From: Blastocatellia bacterium
Lineage (GTDB): Bacteria > Acidobacteriota > Blastocatellia > HR10 > J050
Direction: 5' to 3'
DNA: 64,000 nucleotides
NCBI GenBank assembly: GCA_026985075.1
Contig: JALSQX010000105.1
Coordinates: 186,001 to 250,000, forward strand
Shown here: piece after piece, positions 20,085 through 28,690 of the stretch
Numbering within the stretch: position 1 is the first letter of the stretch
Layout: each line of letters opens with the position of its first letter
The notes under the pieces: model-generated
What the model was told of the DNA's origin: nothing
Databases searched by the model: none
What the model saw: only the letters and a program-made list of their open reading frames with translations
Translations under genes and position numbers: made by a program

Positions 20085-20189
20085 CTCCCACGCCGAACCT
20101 CTCTCCCTTCACGGCGCCAGTGGTCAATTCCCTGAGGGTAGCGATCCGTACCGGGTTACTCCCACGTCGAACCTCTCTCCCTTCATGGC
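20085..20189. repeat. Pair of 31-base direct repeats
   Basis: Copies at 20085-20115 and 20159-20189 match at 29 of 31 positions (CTCCCACG then CGAACCTCTCTCCCTTCA, then GGC). They are 74 bases apart, and the second runs into the 3' end of the nth gene. They lie between two convergent genes. Purpose unknown; possibly a leftover of a small duplication. Confidence 0.7.
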
Positions 20190-20851
20190 ATCGACGAGGA
20201 TTGGCCGAAAGCGCAACACTCGATGAGTGGGCATGTATCGCATCGGGGATTATGAGGCCGGCAAATCTCTCGGCCCAGACGGATCAAGTTGATGTGGGCG
20301 GAGTAGCATTTTTTCGGTGGAATGAGCTCCTGGAGGATCTCGTGAGCGCGCTCATCCGAACACTTGACCGGGATGAGTCCCAGGCGCCGGGTCACCCGCA
20401 GGATGTGCGTGTCGGCGGGGAAGACGGGGCGCTGACAGGCGAACAACAGCACGCAGGCGGCCGTCTTGGGTCCCACCCCATCGAGTGAGAGGAGGAAGCG
20501 CCTCGCCTCTTCCACGGGAATCTGGCAGAGGAATGAAAGGTCGAGCGCACCACACTGCCGTTTGATCTCATTGAGGATCGTTTTGATGCGTATCGACTTG
20601 ATGTTGGCCAGTCCGCCGCAGCGGATAGCCTTGGCGATCGTCTCCGAACGCGCGCGACGCACTTTCTCCCAGGTGGGAAAGCGTCGCTTCAACTCGGTGA
20701 AAGCGCGATCGCGATTACTATCGGTCGTTGATTGAGAGAGGATCGTTTCAATCAATACGTCCAAGGGATCTCCCCGTCGTCGGGGGAAAGGGACGCCAAA
20801 TGTCGCTTCCAGGTTTTGAATGAGGGTGGTGATGGTTTCGCGTTGATTCAT
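20183..20851 (-). CDS. nth: Endonuclease III (DNA glycosylase/AP lyase)
   Basis: A 222-residue base-excision repair enzyme that removes oxidised pyrimidines and cuts at abasic sites. The helix-hairpin-helix is visible as SLDGVGPKTAACVLLF with its catalytic lysine, the catalytic aspartate lies in FPADTHILRV, and the C-terminal four cysteines follow C-x6-C-x2-C-x5-C (CRPHNPRCDTCP and on), binding a 4Fe-4S cluster. ATG 20851 is chosen because AGGG lies just upstream and the family begins there; longer open frame upstream overlaps bshA and looks non-coding. It lies 38 bases downstream of bshA. Confidence 0.93.
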   Translation of the reverse strand: MNQRETITTLIQNLEATFGVPFPRRRGDPLDVLIETILSQSTTDSNRDRAFTELKRRFPTWEKVRRARSETIAKAIRCGGLANIKSIRIKTILNEIKRQCGALDLSFLCQIPVEEARRFLLSLDGVGPKTAACVLLFACQRPVFPADTHILRVTRRLGLIPVKCSDERAHEILQELIPPKKCYSAHINLIRLGREICRPHNPRCDTCPLIECCAFGQSSSMP

Positions 20852-20889
20852 AAAATCCCTCGCTGGGCAGGACTCTCTGACTCCCAATC

Positions 20890-22017
20890 TCACGTTCGTC
20901 GCTGGAGAACGTCTCGATAGAACGCTTCGTAAAGAGGGACCACCTGGTCGCTGGAGAACCGATGCACCGCCCAGGCGCGCGCCTGCTCGGCCATCTCTCG
21001 ATGGAGTTCCTCGTCTCGGAGAAGGCGAATGGCCGCCTCGGCCATGGCCTCCAGATTTCCCGGTTCGATGAGATACCCGGTGACGCCGTGTTTGACGACC
21101 TCCGGGAGTCCACCGACGCGGCTGGCAATGACTGGGACTTCGCACGCCATGGCCTCCAATGCGGCCAATCCGAACGATTCCATCTGACTGGGAAGAAGCA
21201 GAAGGTCGGCCACCGAGAGGCAGTCGGAGATGTTCGGTTGTTTGCCGGCGAAGTGCACGAAATCAGCCACCCCTCGCTGTTGAGCGACCCATTCGGCCTG
21301 AGCTCGATCCGGGCCGTCGCCCACCATGACCAACCGGGCTTTCACTTTTTCGCGAATGCGGGCGAAGATCTCGATGCAGTCGGGCGCTCGTTTCAGTGGC
21401 CGGAAGTTCGAGATGTGCATGATGATCTTTTCGCCCTCTGGAGCCAGGCGGGCGCGGTGGGCCTCGTTGGGTCGCCGTCGAGATCGTTCTCGATTGATGA
21501 AGTTGGGGATCACTCGGATGTGGCAAATGCCGAACGTCTCGCAGGTCGCTCGCCGCAGATAGTGGGAGACCGCCGTCACGCCATCGCTTTGTTGAATACC
21601 GAATCGGGTGATCTGCAAATAGGAGCGGTCCCGCCCCACCAGCGTGATATCCGTCCCGTGAAGCGTGGTGATGATGGGGAGAGAATGGTTCGGTTTGAGC
21701 ATCTCTCGGGCGAGGAAGGCGCTGATAGAGTGAGGGATGGCGTAGTGCACGTGAAGAATATCGAGACCAACGTCCAGGGCGACCTCCGCCTGTTTGGTGG
21801 CCAGTGCCAGATCGTAGGGGAGATGCTCAAAGAGGGGATAATCCATCATCTCCACCTCATGAAAGGTGATGCGTTCCGGCAGTTCGGCCAATCGCGTGGG
21901 GAGCGAGGCGCAGATGAAGTGAACCGAATGTCCTCGAGCCGCTAATTCCAACCCCAGCTCGGAGGCCACAATCCCGCTCCCGCCGTAGGTTGGATAACAG
22001 GTGATGCCGATGTTCAT
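20890..22017 (-). CDS. bshA: N-acetyl-alpha-D-glucosaminyl L-malate synthase
   Basis: A GT4-family glycosyltransferase of 375 residues. The opening ITCYPTYGGSGIVASELG is diagnostic for BshA, which joins UDP-GlcNAc to L-malate in the first step of bacillithiol synthesis. Other family signs are HVHYAIPHSISAFLA, TTLHGTDITLVG, SNFRPLKRA and the C-terminal PSQMESFGLAALEAMACEVPV followed by GGLPEVV. Bacillithiol is the low-molecular-weight thiol of Firmicutes, Deinococcus, Bacteroidetes and Acidobacteriota. bshB and bshC are not adjacent. The gene sits 27 bases downstream of an unknown gene and 38 bases upstream of nth, so the three may share a transcript. Confidence 0.93.
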   Translation of the reverse strand: MNIGITCYPTYGGSGIVASELGLELAARGHSVHFICASLPTRLAELPERITFHEVEMMDYPLFEHLPYDLALATKQAEVALDVGLDILHVHYAIPHSISAFLAREMLKPNHSLPIITTLHGTDITLVGRDRSYLQITRFGIQQSDGVTAVSHYLRRATCETFGICHIRVIPNFINRERSRRRPNEAHRARLAPEGEKIIMHISNFRPLKRAPDCIEIFARIREKVKARLVMVGDGPDRAQAEWVAQQRGVADFVHFAGKQPNISDCLSVADLLLLPSQMESFGLAALEAMACEVPVIASRVGGLPEVVKHGVTGYLIEPGNLEAMAEAAIRLLRDEELHREMAEQARAWAVHRFSSDQVVPLYEAFYRDVLQRRT

Positions 22018-22044
22018 TGGATGAATATCGAGCTCATGACCGGT

Positions 22045-22485
22045 TCACGTCGAAGCGATGAACGCTTCGAACTCATCTAGCAACATGAGGCCACTTTCCT
22101 GCGGGTCTTCCACCACGCCGTGAGTCAACTTGGCGATTGTCGCCACCACGCGCAACTGAAAGAGGGTCGGTTGCCCGTACTCATCGCTTTCGCCCACGAT
22201 GGTGTATTTACGGGCCGCCCCTTTCACCTGAAAGGGAAGGTCTTCATAATCTTCCACCATCTTCTCAATGTCTTCCCGGGATGGCGTGGCCGCCGTGACT
22301 GTGCAGCTCTGGCTCTGGCCTTCGGTCTCGGTGGCCAGTTCCAGGCGCTTCCAATGCCAGGAATTTTCCCCGCCATCTTGCTCGGCCACCCGCGAGGGAA
22401 AGCCAGCCGCCGCCAAGGCATCGCAGATGTCTGAGATAGATGGAATGCGCGTTTTATTGGTCCAGACGAAAAATTCCTGCTTCAT
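22045..22485 (-). CDS. Hypothetical protein
   Basis: A 146-residue soluble protein with no signal peptide or membrane segment. It opens MKQEFFVWTNKTRIPSISD and has a central acidic helix (REDIEKMVEDYEDLPFQV) and a C-terminal helix ending LLDEFEAFIAST. I do not recognise a family. Coding is supported by sensible composition, an ATG start and position just upstream of bshA on the same strand with a 27-base gap. It may belong to the bshA-nth unit, but no function can be inferred. Confidence 0.65.
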   Translation of the reverse strand: MKQEFFVWTNKTRIPSISDICDALAAAGFPSRVAEQDGGENSWHWKRLELATETEGQSQSCTVTAATPSREDIEKMVEDYEDLPFQVKGAARKYTIVGESDEYGQPTLFQLRVVATIAKLTHGVVEDPQESGLMLLDEFEAFIAST

Positions 22486-22702
22486 GGGGTCTTCTCTCAG
22501 TCATGATCGAGCTTCGCCTCGGTGCGAGGCTCGCGGAGGGGATAGTCCCATCGACGCTTTGACGTCAATGAGCGAACCGGGCGCTCAGTGAACCCGTCGC
22601 CTGGGAATTCCAAATTACGATTCCAGTCTCGCCTCATGGCTGAGCCCACGTGTTGACCTCGTCTCCTGTCCGGGAGCATTGTAGTCAAGCCGTTTCCATT
22701 TT

Positions 22703-23467
22703 TCAACCCTCCCGGCGGGGCATGGTATGCCAACCAGACCGTGGAGGTCTCCAGAGCGCGCCGGGCCACAGGCCGGGCTCACGCCTCAGGACGCCGGCCT
22801 CCCATTCCCAGCCATTCTCGCAGGGGCCAAGATGTTTGGGCGCCCCGGTGGGACCGGAGTATCTTCCCCCAGCTTTTGAGGGCCGGACGCGGCCATCCTT
22901 TTTCTGCTTCTCCTTTTGTTCCCTCTCCTGGCGGAGTTGCTCCTCACTCTGGCGAGCGTCCTGATAGGCCAACTCCACATCTTCCAAAGCCCGCTCCAGT
23001 GCCTGCTGCGTCGCCCTATCGGTGATCTGCGCGCGGAGAGCGCGCAGGCGCTCCAGGTGGTGTTCGACGTGCTGACGGAAGATGCTGAGCGCTTTCAGGA
23101 TGTATTTGTCGTCTGGATTGCGATCGTAGGCGTCCTCGAAGTTGATGATCGTCTCCTCGATGGCCCGGCGATATTGATTGAGCATCTCGGCCGGCGAGCC
23201 CGCCGGCAGTGGACCCCACCGAGCCTCGTCCCGTTTGGACTGTTCCAGCTCGGGTGACTCCACCAACGTCAGACGACGTTCGGCGATCTTCATGAAGACG
23301 CGAACACGCCAATCGATGCGCTGGGCCTCGCGGACGCGATCGGCTTCCTGCTCGGTCAAGTAATCGAGACGCCCTTGCCCCAGGGCGAAGAACGTCCCCA
23401 TCAGCGCTAGTCCCCAGATCACACCGATCGCTCCCGTGATGCCTTCTCCCATTCGTTTTCGCCGCAT
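22703..23467 (-). CDS. Hypothetical membrane-anchored coiled-coil protein
   Basis: 254 residues. A hydrophobic N-terminal segment (about 9-31) could be a signal peptide or an anchor. The next ~170 residues are helical and charged, with YRRAIEETIINFEDAYDRN and DDKYILKALSIFRQHVEHH; similar architecture is common in uncharacterised acidobacterial periplasmic proteins. A Glu/Lys-rich stretch (EQLRQEREQKEKQKKDG) follows. The last ~50 residues are Gly/Trp/Arg-rich and look unlike the rest, so the natural C-terminus may be earlier or the end may have been extended by a lost stop codon. Function unknown. Confidence 0.6.
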   Translation of the reverse strand: MRRKRMGEGITGAIGVIWGLALMGTFFALGQGRLDYLTEQEADRVREAQRIDWRVRVFMKIAERRLTLVESPELEQSKRDEARWGPLPAGSPAEMLNQYRRAIEETIINFEDAYDRNPDDKYILKALSIFRQHVEHHLERLRALRAQITDRATQQALERALEDVELAYQDARQSEEQLRQEREQKEKQKKDGRVRPSKAGGRYSGPTGAPKHLGPCENGWEWEAGVLRREPGLWPGALWRPPRSGWHTMPRREG

Positions 23468-23593
23468 GAGTCTGGAGAGATGCTACGCAATCGATCCACC
23501 ATTGTCAACGGCGAGCGCCCGACAGGAAGGGCAAATCCCCCTGCTTCGCTCCGATGCTCGGAGCAGAACGAGGCGGATCGCCCCGGAGAACGC

Positions 23594-24187
23594 TCAGGCG
23601 TGCTGTCGAGCCTCAGAGCGGTCGGCGGCCGCTCCGGGGACGAAGCAGCGGCGGCATCGAGGTTCATACACGCCGCTGGCGCCGACCAGAACGCGGTCAG
23701 TGCTCTCCACAAGCCGTTGCGAATGATTAGCCGGGTTGCCGCATTTGACACAGATGGCCAGCGTCTTGGTGATATACTCGGCGACGGCCAGAAGCTGAGG
23801 CATCGGCTCGAAAGGCTGTCCCATGTAATCTTGATCGAGACCGGCGACGATCACTCGTTTCCCCCGATTGGCCAACGTATTACACACGTCCACGAGGTCG
23901 AGATCGAAGAATTGCCCCTCGTCGATGCCGACGACCTCGGTGTCCTCGCGCACGCGCTCCATAATCTCCTGGGCCGAGTTCACCGATTCGGCGTCGATGC
24001 GCATTTGACTGTGGGAGACGAGTTGATGTTCCTCATATCGTGTATCAATGGCTGGTTTGAAAATCTGGACGCGCTGTCGCGCAATCTGAGCGCGGCGGAG
24101 TCGGCGAATGAGTTCTTCCGTTTTCCCGCTGAACATTCCACCGCAGATCACTTCGATCCATCCTGTCGGCTCTCTGACAATGTTCAT
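23594..24187 (-). CDS. tdk: Thymidine kinase (type II)
   Basis: Phosphorylates thymidine to dTMP in the salvage pathway. The 197-residue protein has the P-loop [14 protein letters not shown] near the N-terminus and the IDEGQFFD block with the catalytic Glu. The lasso region has [14 protein letters not shown], and zinc cysteines lie in CVKCG and CRRC. ATG 24187 is chosen (AGGTGA five bases upstream); a GTG three codons earlier is possible. The C-terminal tail after CRRCF is Ala/Arg-rich. It diverges from the LeuA-like gene; a near-palindrome TTGA-TTTTAAAA-TCAA lies between them at about 24237-24253. Confidence 0.94.
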   Translation of the reverse strand: MNIVREPTGWIEVICGGMFSGKTEELIRRLRRAQIARQRVQIFKPAIDTRYEEHQLVSHSQMRIDAESVNSAQEIMERVREDTEVVGIDEGQFFDLDLVDVCNTLANRGKRVIVAGLDQDYMGQPFEPMPQLLAVAEYITKTLAICVKCGNPANHSQRLVESTDRVLVGASGVYEPRCRRCFVPGAAADRSEARQHA

Positions 24188-24291
24188 CTCAATCACCTCA
24201 CCTCAGCACACAGTTGACAAAGGAGATTCTAGCTGATTGAATTTTAAAATCAACTGGAGGAGATGATCACCAATTCACTGGGAGAGACGCT

Positions 24292-25503
24292 GTGGGTGAG
24301 GAAACGCTGATCTACGATTGGAATATTGTTGGCGGCGATCGGCCCCAGAAGTACGACATCGAGTTCGACGACGAGACGTTACGCGATGGGTTGCAATCGC
24401 CCTCGGTGACCACTCCGTCGATTGATGAGAAGATCGAGATCCTTCATCTCATGGCCGATCTGGGCATTGAGTCGGCCGATGTGGGCTTGCCCGGCGCCGG
24501 GCCGCACGTCGTCGAAGATGTCACCCGGTTGGTCAGGGAGATCGTCGAGGCGCACCTTCCTATAAAGCCTAACTGCGCGGCACGGACCGTCCGCGCTGAT
24601 ATCCAACCGATCATTGATATTTCCGAGGCCGTGGGTTTGCCCATTGAGGCGAGCACGTTCATCGGATCCAGTCCCATTCGTCAATACGCCGAGGGCTGGT
24701 CGCTGGATATGATGCGGCGAGCGACCGAAGACGCCGTTTCCTTCGCTGTGAAACATGGGCTCCCGGTCATGTATGTCACCGAAGACACGACGCGGGCTGA
24801 CCCGGAAACGCTGCGCAAGTTGTATACCACGGCTATTGAATGCGGAGCCCGTCGCGTGTGCCTCGCCGATACTGTCGGTCATGCCACTCCACGGGGCGTC
24901 ACGGCGCTGGTCGCCTTCATCAAGGAAGTTATTGAGGCGACGGGCGAAGAGGTGAAGATCGATTGGCATGGTCATATGGATCGTGGATTGGGCGTCATCA
25001 ATGCTATTGCGGCTGTGGAGGCAGGAGCAGACCGGATTCACGGCTGCGCTCTCGGCATCGGCGAGCGATGCGGAAACGTTCCCATGGATCAGTTGTTGGT
25101 GAATCTCCAGCTCATGGGGTATATCGATCGGGACCTCTCCAAATTGCCTCAGTATTGCGAGACCGTCTCCCGCGCCTGTCAGGTGCCCATCCCGTTCAAC
25201 TATCCGGTCGTCGGGCGCGATGCCTTTCGCACGGCCACCGGCGTTCACGCCGCCGCCGTGATCAAGGCGTTGAAGAAGAACGACCTGCACCTGGCCAATA
25301 CGGTCTACTCGGGAGTTCCCTCCCACCTGTTCGGGCGAGAACAGATCATCGATATTGGTCCGGTGAGCGGGCGCTCCAATGTCATCTATTGGTTAACTCG
25401 GCGGGGCATCGAGCCGACTGAAGAGCGCGTCCAGCGTATTCTCGATTACGCCAAACGGTCATCCCGAGTGCTCACTGAAGAGGAGATCATGCGCCTGGTC
25501 TGA
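24292..25503 (+). CDS. LeuA-like acyltransferase (DRE-TIM family) without regulatory domain
   Basis: A 403-residue member of the isopropylmalate/homocitrate/citramalate synthase family, which condenses acetyl-CoA with a 2-oxoacid. Family signs are FDDETLRDGLQSPSVT (metal site), SADVGLPGAGP, WHGHMDRGLGV (metal histidines) and GCALGIGERCGNVPMD. The C-terminal leucine-binding dimer domain found in true LeuA is absent; the protein ends soon after a helical subdomain. The start is a GTG with GGGAGAG upstream. A complete LeuA is encoded at 62168-63724, so this paralogue probably uses another substrate, such as pyruvate (citramalate) or a longer oxoacid, but the sequence does not settle which. An M20 peptidase gene follows after 34 bases. 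Confidence 0.85.
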   Translation: MGEETLIYDWNIVGGDRPQKYDIEFDDETLRDGLQSPSVTTPSIDEKIEILHLMADLGIESADVGLPGAGPHVVEDVTRLVREIVEAHLPIKPNCAARTVRADIQPIIDISEAVGLPIEASTFIGSSPIRQYAEGWSLDMMRRATEDAVSFAVKHGLPVMYVTEDTTRADPETLRKLYTTAIECGARRVCLADTVGHATPRGVTALVAFIKEVIEATGEEVKIDWHGHMDRGLGVINAIAAVEAGADRIHGCALGIGERCGNVPMDQLLVNLQLMGYIDRDLSKLPQYCETVSRACQVPIPFNYPVVGRDAFRTATGVHAAAVIKALKKNDLHLANTVYSGVPSHLFGREQIIDIGPVSGRSNVIYWLTRRGIEPTEERVQRILDYAKRSSRVLTEEEIMRLV

Positions 25504-25537
25504 ACAGGTGGAGCGGAAAGACGAAGAGGTGTGAGAG

Positions 25538-26761
25538 GTGAAGGAGACGAGCGTTCACCGATTGGAGATAGCTCAGCTTCTGGATGCGCCGTCAGTGCGT
25601 CGCGCTTTCCACATCATCGACGCCTTGGCCGACGCCACCATGCGCGAACACGTGGCCATTTGTGAGATCCCCGCTCCACCGTTTGGCGAGGAACAACGGG
25701 CCCAATATTTCGAGCGTCGATTTCGAGAGCTGGGATTGGAAGAGGTTCGGAGAGATGCGGTGGGTAACGTCATGGGGCTCCGGCGGGGGTGGTCGGATAG
25801 GCCAACGATCGTCATGTCAGCTCATTTGGACACCATATTCCCCTCGGGCGTCGACGTTCGCGTCCGCCGTCGAAATGGTCGATACCATGCGCCGGGCATC
25901 GGCGATAATGCTTCCGGATTAGTGGCCCTCCTGGCGCTGATCGAGGTCGTGCAACGAGTGCGGTTGACGACCATTGGGACGCTGGTGTTTCTCTGTACGG
26001 TAGGCGAGGAGGGGGAAGGGAATTTGCGAGGAGTGAGGCACTTTTTCTCTGCCGATGGTTGGGCCGAGAAGACCGATGCCTTCATCTCGCTCGATGGGCA
26101 TGGCGTCGAGCGTATTGTCTCTGGAGCGCTCGGTTCACGTCGGTATCGCATCACTATCGCCGGTCCGGGAGGACACAGTTGGGGCGATTTCGGCATCGTC
26201 AATCCCATTCATCCGCTGGCCGAAGTGATCAGGCAGCTGGTGGAGTATCCGTTGCCCCGACGACCGCGGACCAGTCTGACCGTGGGTCGCATTGAGGGAG
26301 GACAGTCCGTCAATGCCATTCCTCAGTCAGCATCCATGGATGTCGACATCCGGTCCACGTCGTCGGCCATCCTCGACCAGATCAGCGAATATGTGAAGTG
26401 CGCGGTGGCTCAGGCCGTTCGGCAAGAGAATGCACGTTGTGCCGCCACGGGGACTCGGCTCTCATTTGACATTCGGTGTCTCGGCGATCGGCCAACGGGA
26501 GAGACGCCGCCCAACGCAGATATCATCCGGATTGCCCAGGAGGCCTCTCGCCTCCTCGGCATCGAGCCTCAACTCGAATGGGCGTCGACGGACGCCAATA
26601 TCCCTATTTCGCTGGGAATTCCAGCTATCGCTATGGGTGCTGGAGGGAATGCCGGGAATCCCCACACGTTGGATGAATGGTATGAGGCGACCAATCGGGA
26701 GTTGGGCCTCAAACGAGCCTTGCTGGTCATGCTGGCGCTGGTGGGGATTCCCGAGATCTGA
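25538..26761 (+). CDS. M20-family metallopeptidase
   Basis: A 407-residue di-zinc peptidase or deacylase. The catalytic domain shows MSAHLDTIFP (first His and catalytic Asp), GIGDNASGLVALL (bridging Asp), TVGEEGEGNLRG (catalytic Glu pair) and a C-terminal AGGNAGNPHTLDEWY with the last His ligand. The inserted dimerisation domain runs from about residue 195 to 310. The layout resembles peptidase T-like aminotripeptidases, but M20 enzymes also hydrolyse acyl amino acids and carbamoyl compounds, so the substrate is open. The start is a GTG with GAGAGG immediately upstream, and spacing suggests co-transcription with the LeuA-like gene. Confidence 0.9.
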   Translation: MKETSVHRLEIAQLLDAPSVRRAFHIIDALADATMREHVAICEIPAPPFGEEQRAQYFERRFRELGLEEVRRDAVGNVMGLRRGWSDRPTIVMSAHLDTIFPSGVDVRVRRRNGRYHAPGIGDNASGLVALLALIEVVQRVRLTTIGTLVFLCTVGEEGEGNLRGVRHFFSADGWAEKTDAFISLDGHGVERIVSGALGSRRYRITIAGPGGHSWGDFGIVNPIHPLAEVIRQLVEYPLPRRPRTSLTVGRIEGGQSVNAIPQSASMDVDIRSTSSAILDQISEYVKCAVAQAVRQENARCAATGTRLSFDIRCLGDRPTGETPPNADIIRIAQEASRLLGIEPQLEWASTDANIPISLGIPAIAMGAGGNAGNPHTLDEWYEATNRELGLKRALLVMLALVGIPEI

Positions 26762-27073
26762 AGCTGGCGCGAGGAAGCTCCTCAGTGTCTTTCCCGGCGT
26801 GGCGTCTGGTGGAGCGAGCGCGGAATCGGCGAGACTCGGGGTCAAGTTATCTCTTGTGTGAAAATAAGGTGACGCCAGTTGGCAGCTCGCGCGACTTCAT
26901 TCTTCGTGGTGGGCCTTTGTACATGAGCGATTCCCTGGAATAAAGGGATCATCAGTGATAGATTGATCTTCTCCACGTTACCCTCGCTCGGCGAACTCGG
27001 GCATCGTCTCGGATGAGCGCGGGGGAGAGGAGCCGCTGAGACCTCTCTGTCCCCACGCCCCCGATGGTTCAGG
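26762..27073. other. Intergenic region between convergent genes
   Basis: About 310 bases after the M20 gene and before the end of the minus-strand gene at 27074. The sequence has no convincing reading frame, tRNA or strong terminator. Confidence 0.4.
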
Positions 27074-27622
27074 TCAGCGGAGATCGAGCCCCAGGGCCTT
27101 CATGATCGTTCGTCGTGGCTCGGGACCGAATCCCACGTCAATCAGACCGAGCGAGAGAAAGGCCGGCGCGGCGAGCCGGTTCTCGATGAACCGTTCGAGG
27201 CCGGCCAGCCGTCGGCGTTGCTCTTCGGTGAGGATGTCCATGAATCCGCTCCGGAATGTGTCTTCGGCATCGGCAATCTGCTGTCGGGTGCTGCGAATGG
27301 TCAACACGACGCTGCCGACAGCGATGGGATCAGGATCTGGAGCGCGCAAGAGCCTTCCCAATTCGCGCGTTTGTTCGGCCCAGGCCCTTCGGAGCGGATC
27401 GATCGTCTCGGCTCGGGCTCTCAACAGTCTGAGGAAACTCTCGAACTGATCGTCGTTCAGCCGGAGGAACGCTCTCACCACCGCCGCTCGACGATCAGGT
27501 GGTGGTGAGGGTTGGGCCGAGGGCTGATCCTGAGAGGGTTGATCGGGGAGAGCCACAGCCGTGTGGACGCTCCCCAGCGAAGTGACCAGGAGAATCAAGA
27601 CAAAGAGTGCTTTTCGATGCAT
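27074..27622 (-). CDS. Periplasmic Spy/CpxP-like protein
   Basis: 182 residues with a clear signal peptide (LFVLILLVTSLGSVHTAVA). A Pro/Gln-rich linker is followed by a helical domain: FLRLNDDQFESFLRLLRAR, then a second helix pair containing ILTEEQRRRLAGLERFI. The LTEEQ-type turn near the end is the hallmark of the Spy/CpxP and LTXXQ group of periplasmic helical proteins, some of which are chaperones or metal-stress sensors. Similarity is at the level of pattern. No two-component system is adjacent. The ATG is preceded by GGAGGAGAGG. Confidence 0.65.
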   Translation of the reverse strand: MHRKALFVLILLVTSLGSVHTAVALPDQPSQDQPSAQPSPPPDRRAAVVRAFLRLNDDQFESFLRLLRARAETIDPLRRAWAEQTRELGRLLRAPDPDPIAVGSVVLTIRSTRQQIADAEDTFRSGFMDILTEEQRRRLAGLERFIENRLAAPAFLSLGLIDVGFGPEPRRTIMKALGLDLR

Positions 27623-27772
27623 AATACCTCTCCTCCTTCATGAGTGTTCGAATGGGTCATCCGGTGGTTATGACGAAATTGAGAAGTGCCTGGACGGAAT
27701 TTCTCAACGCGATGAACCGCCACCTCGGGAGGGCGCGTCTCGGCTGACTCGCCCTTGCGGAGGAGCGTCGGG

Positions 27773-28690
27773 ATGAGCCGCGGGGTGGATGACGAGGGCA
27801 TCGATTCAATGTACCATTATCCGGTTATGGAGCGACGCGCATTTCAGCTTCGATTGCCTCATCGGACGATGGAATTAGGCCGGCGAACGCTCATCATGGG
27901 CGTGCTCAACGTGACGCCCGACTCGTTTTCCGATGGTGGAGAATTTTTCTCTCCCCGCCGAGCCATCGAACGGGCTTTGGCCATGGAGGCCGAGGGGGCG
28001 GACATCATCGATATCGGCGGCGAGTCGACGCGCCCTGGGGCGCGACCCGTTTCCGTGGAAGAGGAACTCCGTCGCGTCATGCCGGTCATCGAGTCGCTCA
28101 TCGGTCGAGTGAGCGTTCCCCTGTCCATCGATACCAGGAAATACGAGGTGGCCCGCCGGGCGCTGCGAGCCGGGGCGGAAATCCTCAATGATGTGAGTGG
28201 TCTTCGACAGGATGCCCGGTTGGCCGATCTCGCCGGACAATCAGGGGCGGCCCTCATCATCATGAACATGCGGGGGACTCCCGAAGTGATGCAGAAGATT
28301 CCCCCCAGTCCGGATATCTTCGCCGAAATCGAGGCTCATTTCGAATGGGCGGTCGCCGAAGCCAAGGCGCGAGGAGTGACGTCAGAACAACTCCTTCTCG
28401 ATCCGGGCATCGGGTTCGGCAAGACGGTGAAACAAAATTGTGCCCTCATCAATCATCTGGACCGGTTCGCCCGGTTCAATCTGCCCTTGATGATCGGGAC
28501 GTCGAGGAAGACGTTCATCGGCAAGATCCTGAACAAGCCGCCCGAGGAACGACTCATGGGCACGGCGGCCTCGGTCGTCGCCGCCATCTTTCGCGGCGTC
28601 CATATTGTGCGCGTCCACGATGTTCGAGAGATGAAGGAGGTCGTCACCGTGGCCGATGCCATTCTCAATGCGTCTAGGGATAGTCGCTAA
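27773..28690 (+). CDS. folP: Dihydropteroate synthase
   Basis: Joins p-aminobenzoate to dihydropterin pyrophosphate in folate synthesis and is the sulfonamide target. The TIM barrel shows LIMGVLNVTPDSFSDGGEF, DIIDIGGESTRPGA, ILNDVSGL, LLLDPGIGFGK and GTSRKTFIG, all family hallmarks. I chose ATG 27773, which has GGAGG nine bases upstream; later ATG codons at 27809 and 27827 lack ribosome sites but would match the usual N-terminus (MERRAFQLRLPH), so the first 12-18 residues are uncertain. The 3' end overlaps the stop of the convergent gene by four bases. Confidence 0.94.
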   Translation: MSRGVDDEGIDSMYHYPVMERRAFQLRLPHRTMELGRRTLIMGVLNVTPDSFSDGGEFFSPRRAIERALAMEAEGADIIDIGGESTRPGARPVSVEEELRRVMPVIESLIGRVSVPLSIDTRKYEVARRALRAGAEILNDVSGLRQDARLADLAGQSGAALIIMNMRGTPEVMQKIPPSPDIFAEIEAHFEWAVAEAKARGVTSEQLLLDPGIGFGKTVKQNCALINHLDRFARFNLPLMIGTSRKTFIGKILNKPPEERLMGTAASVVAAIFRGVHIVRVHDVREMKEVVTVADAILNASRDSR

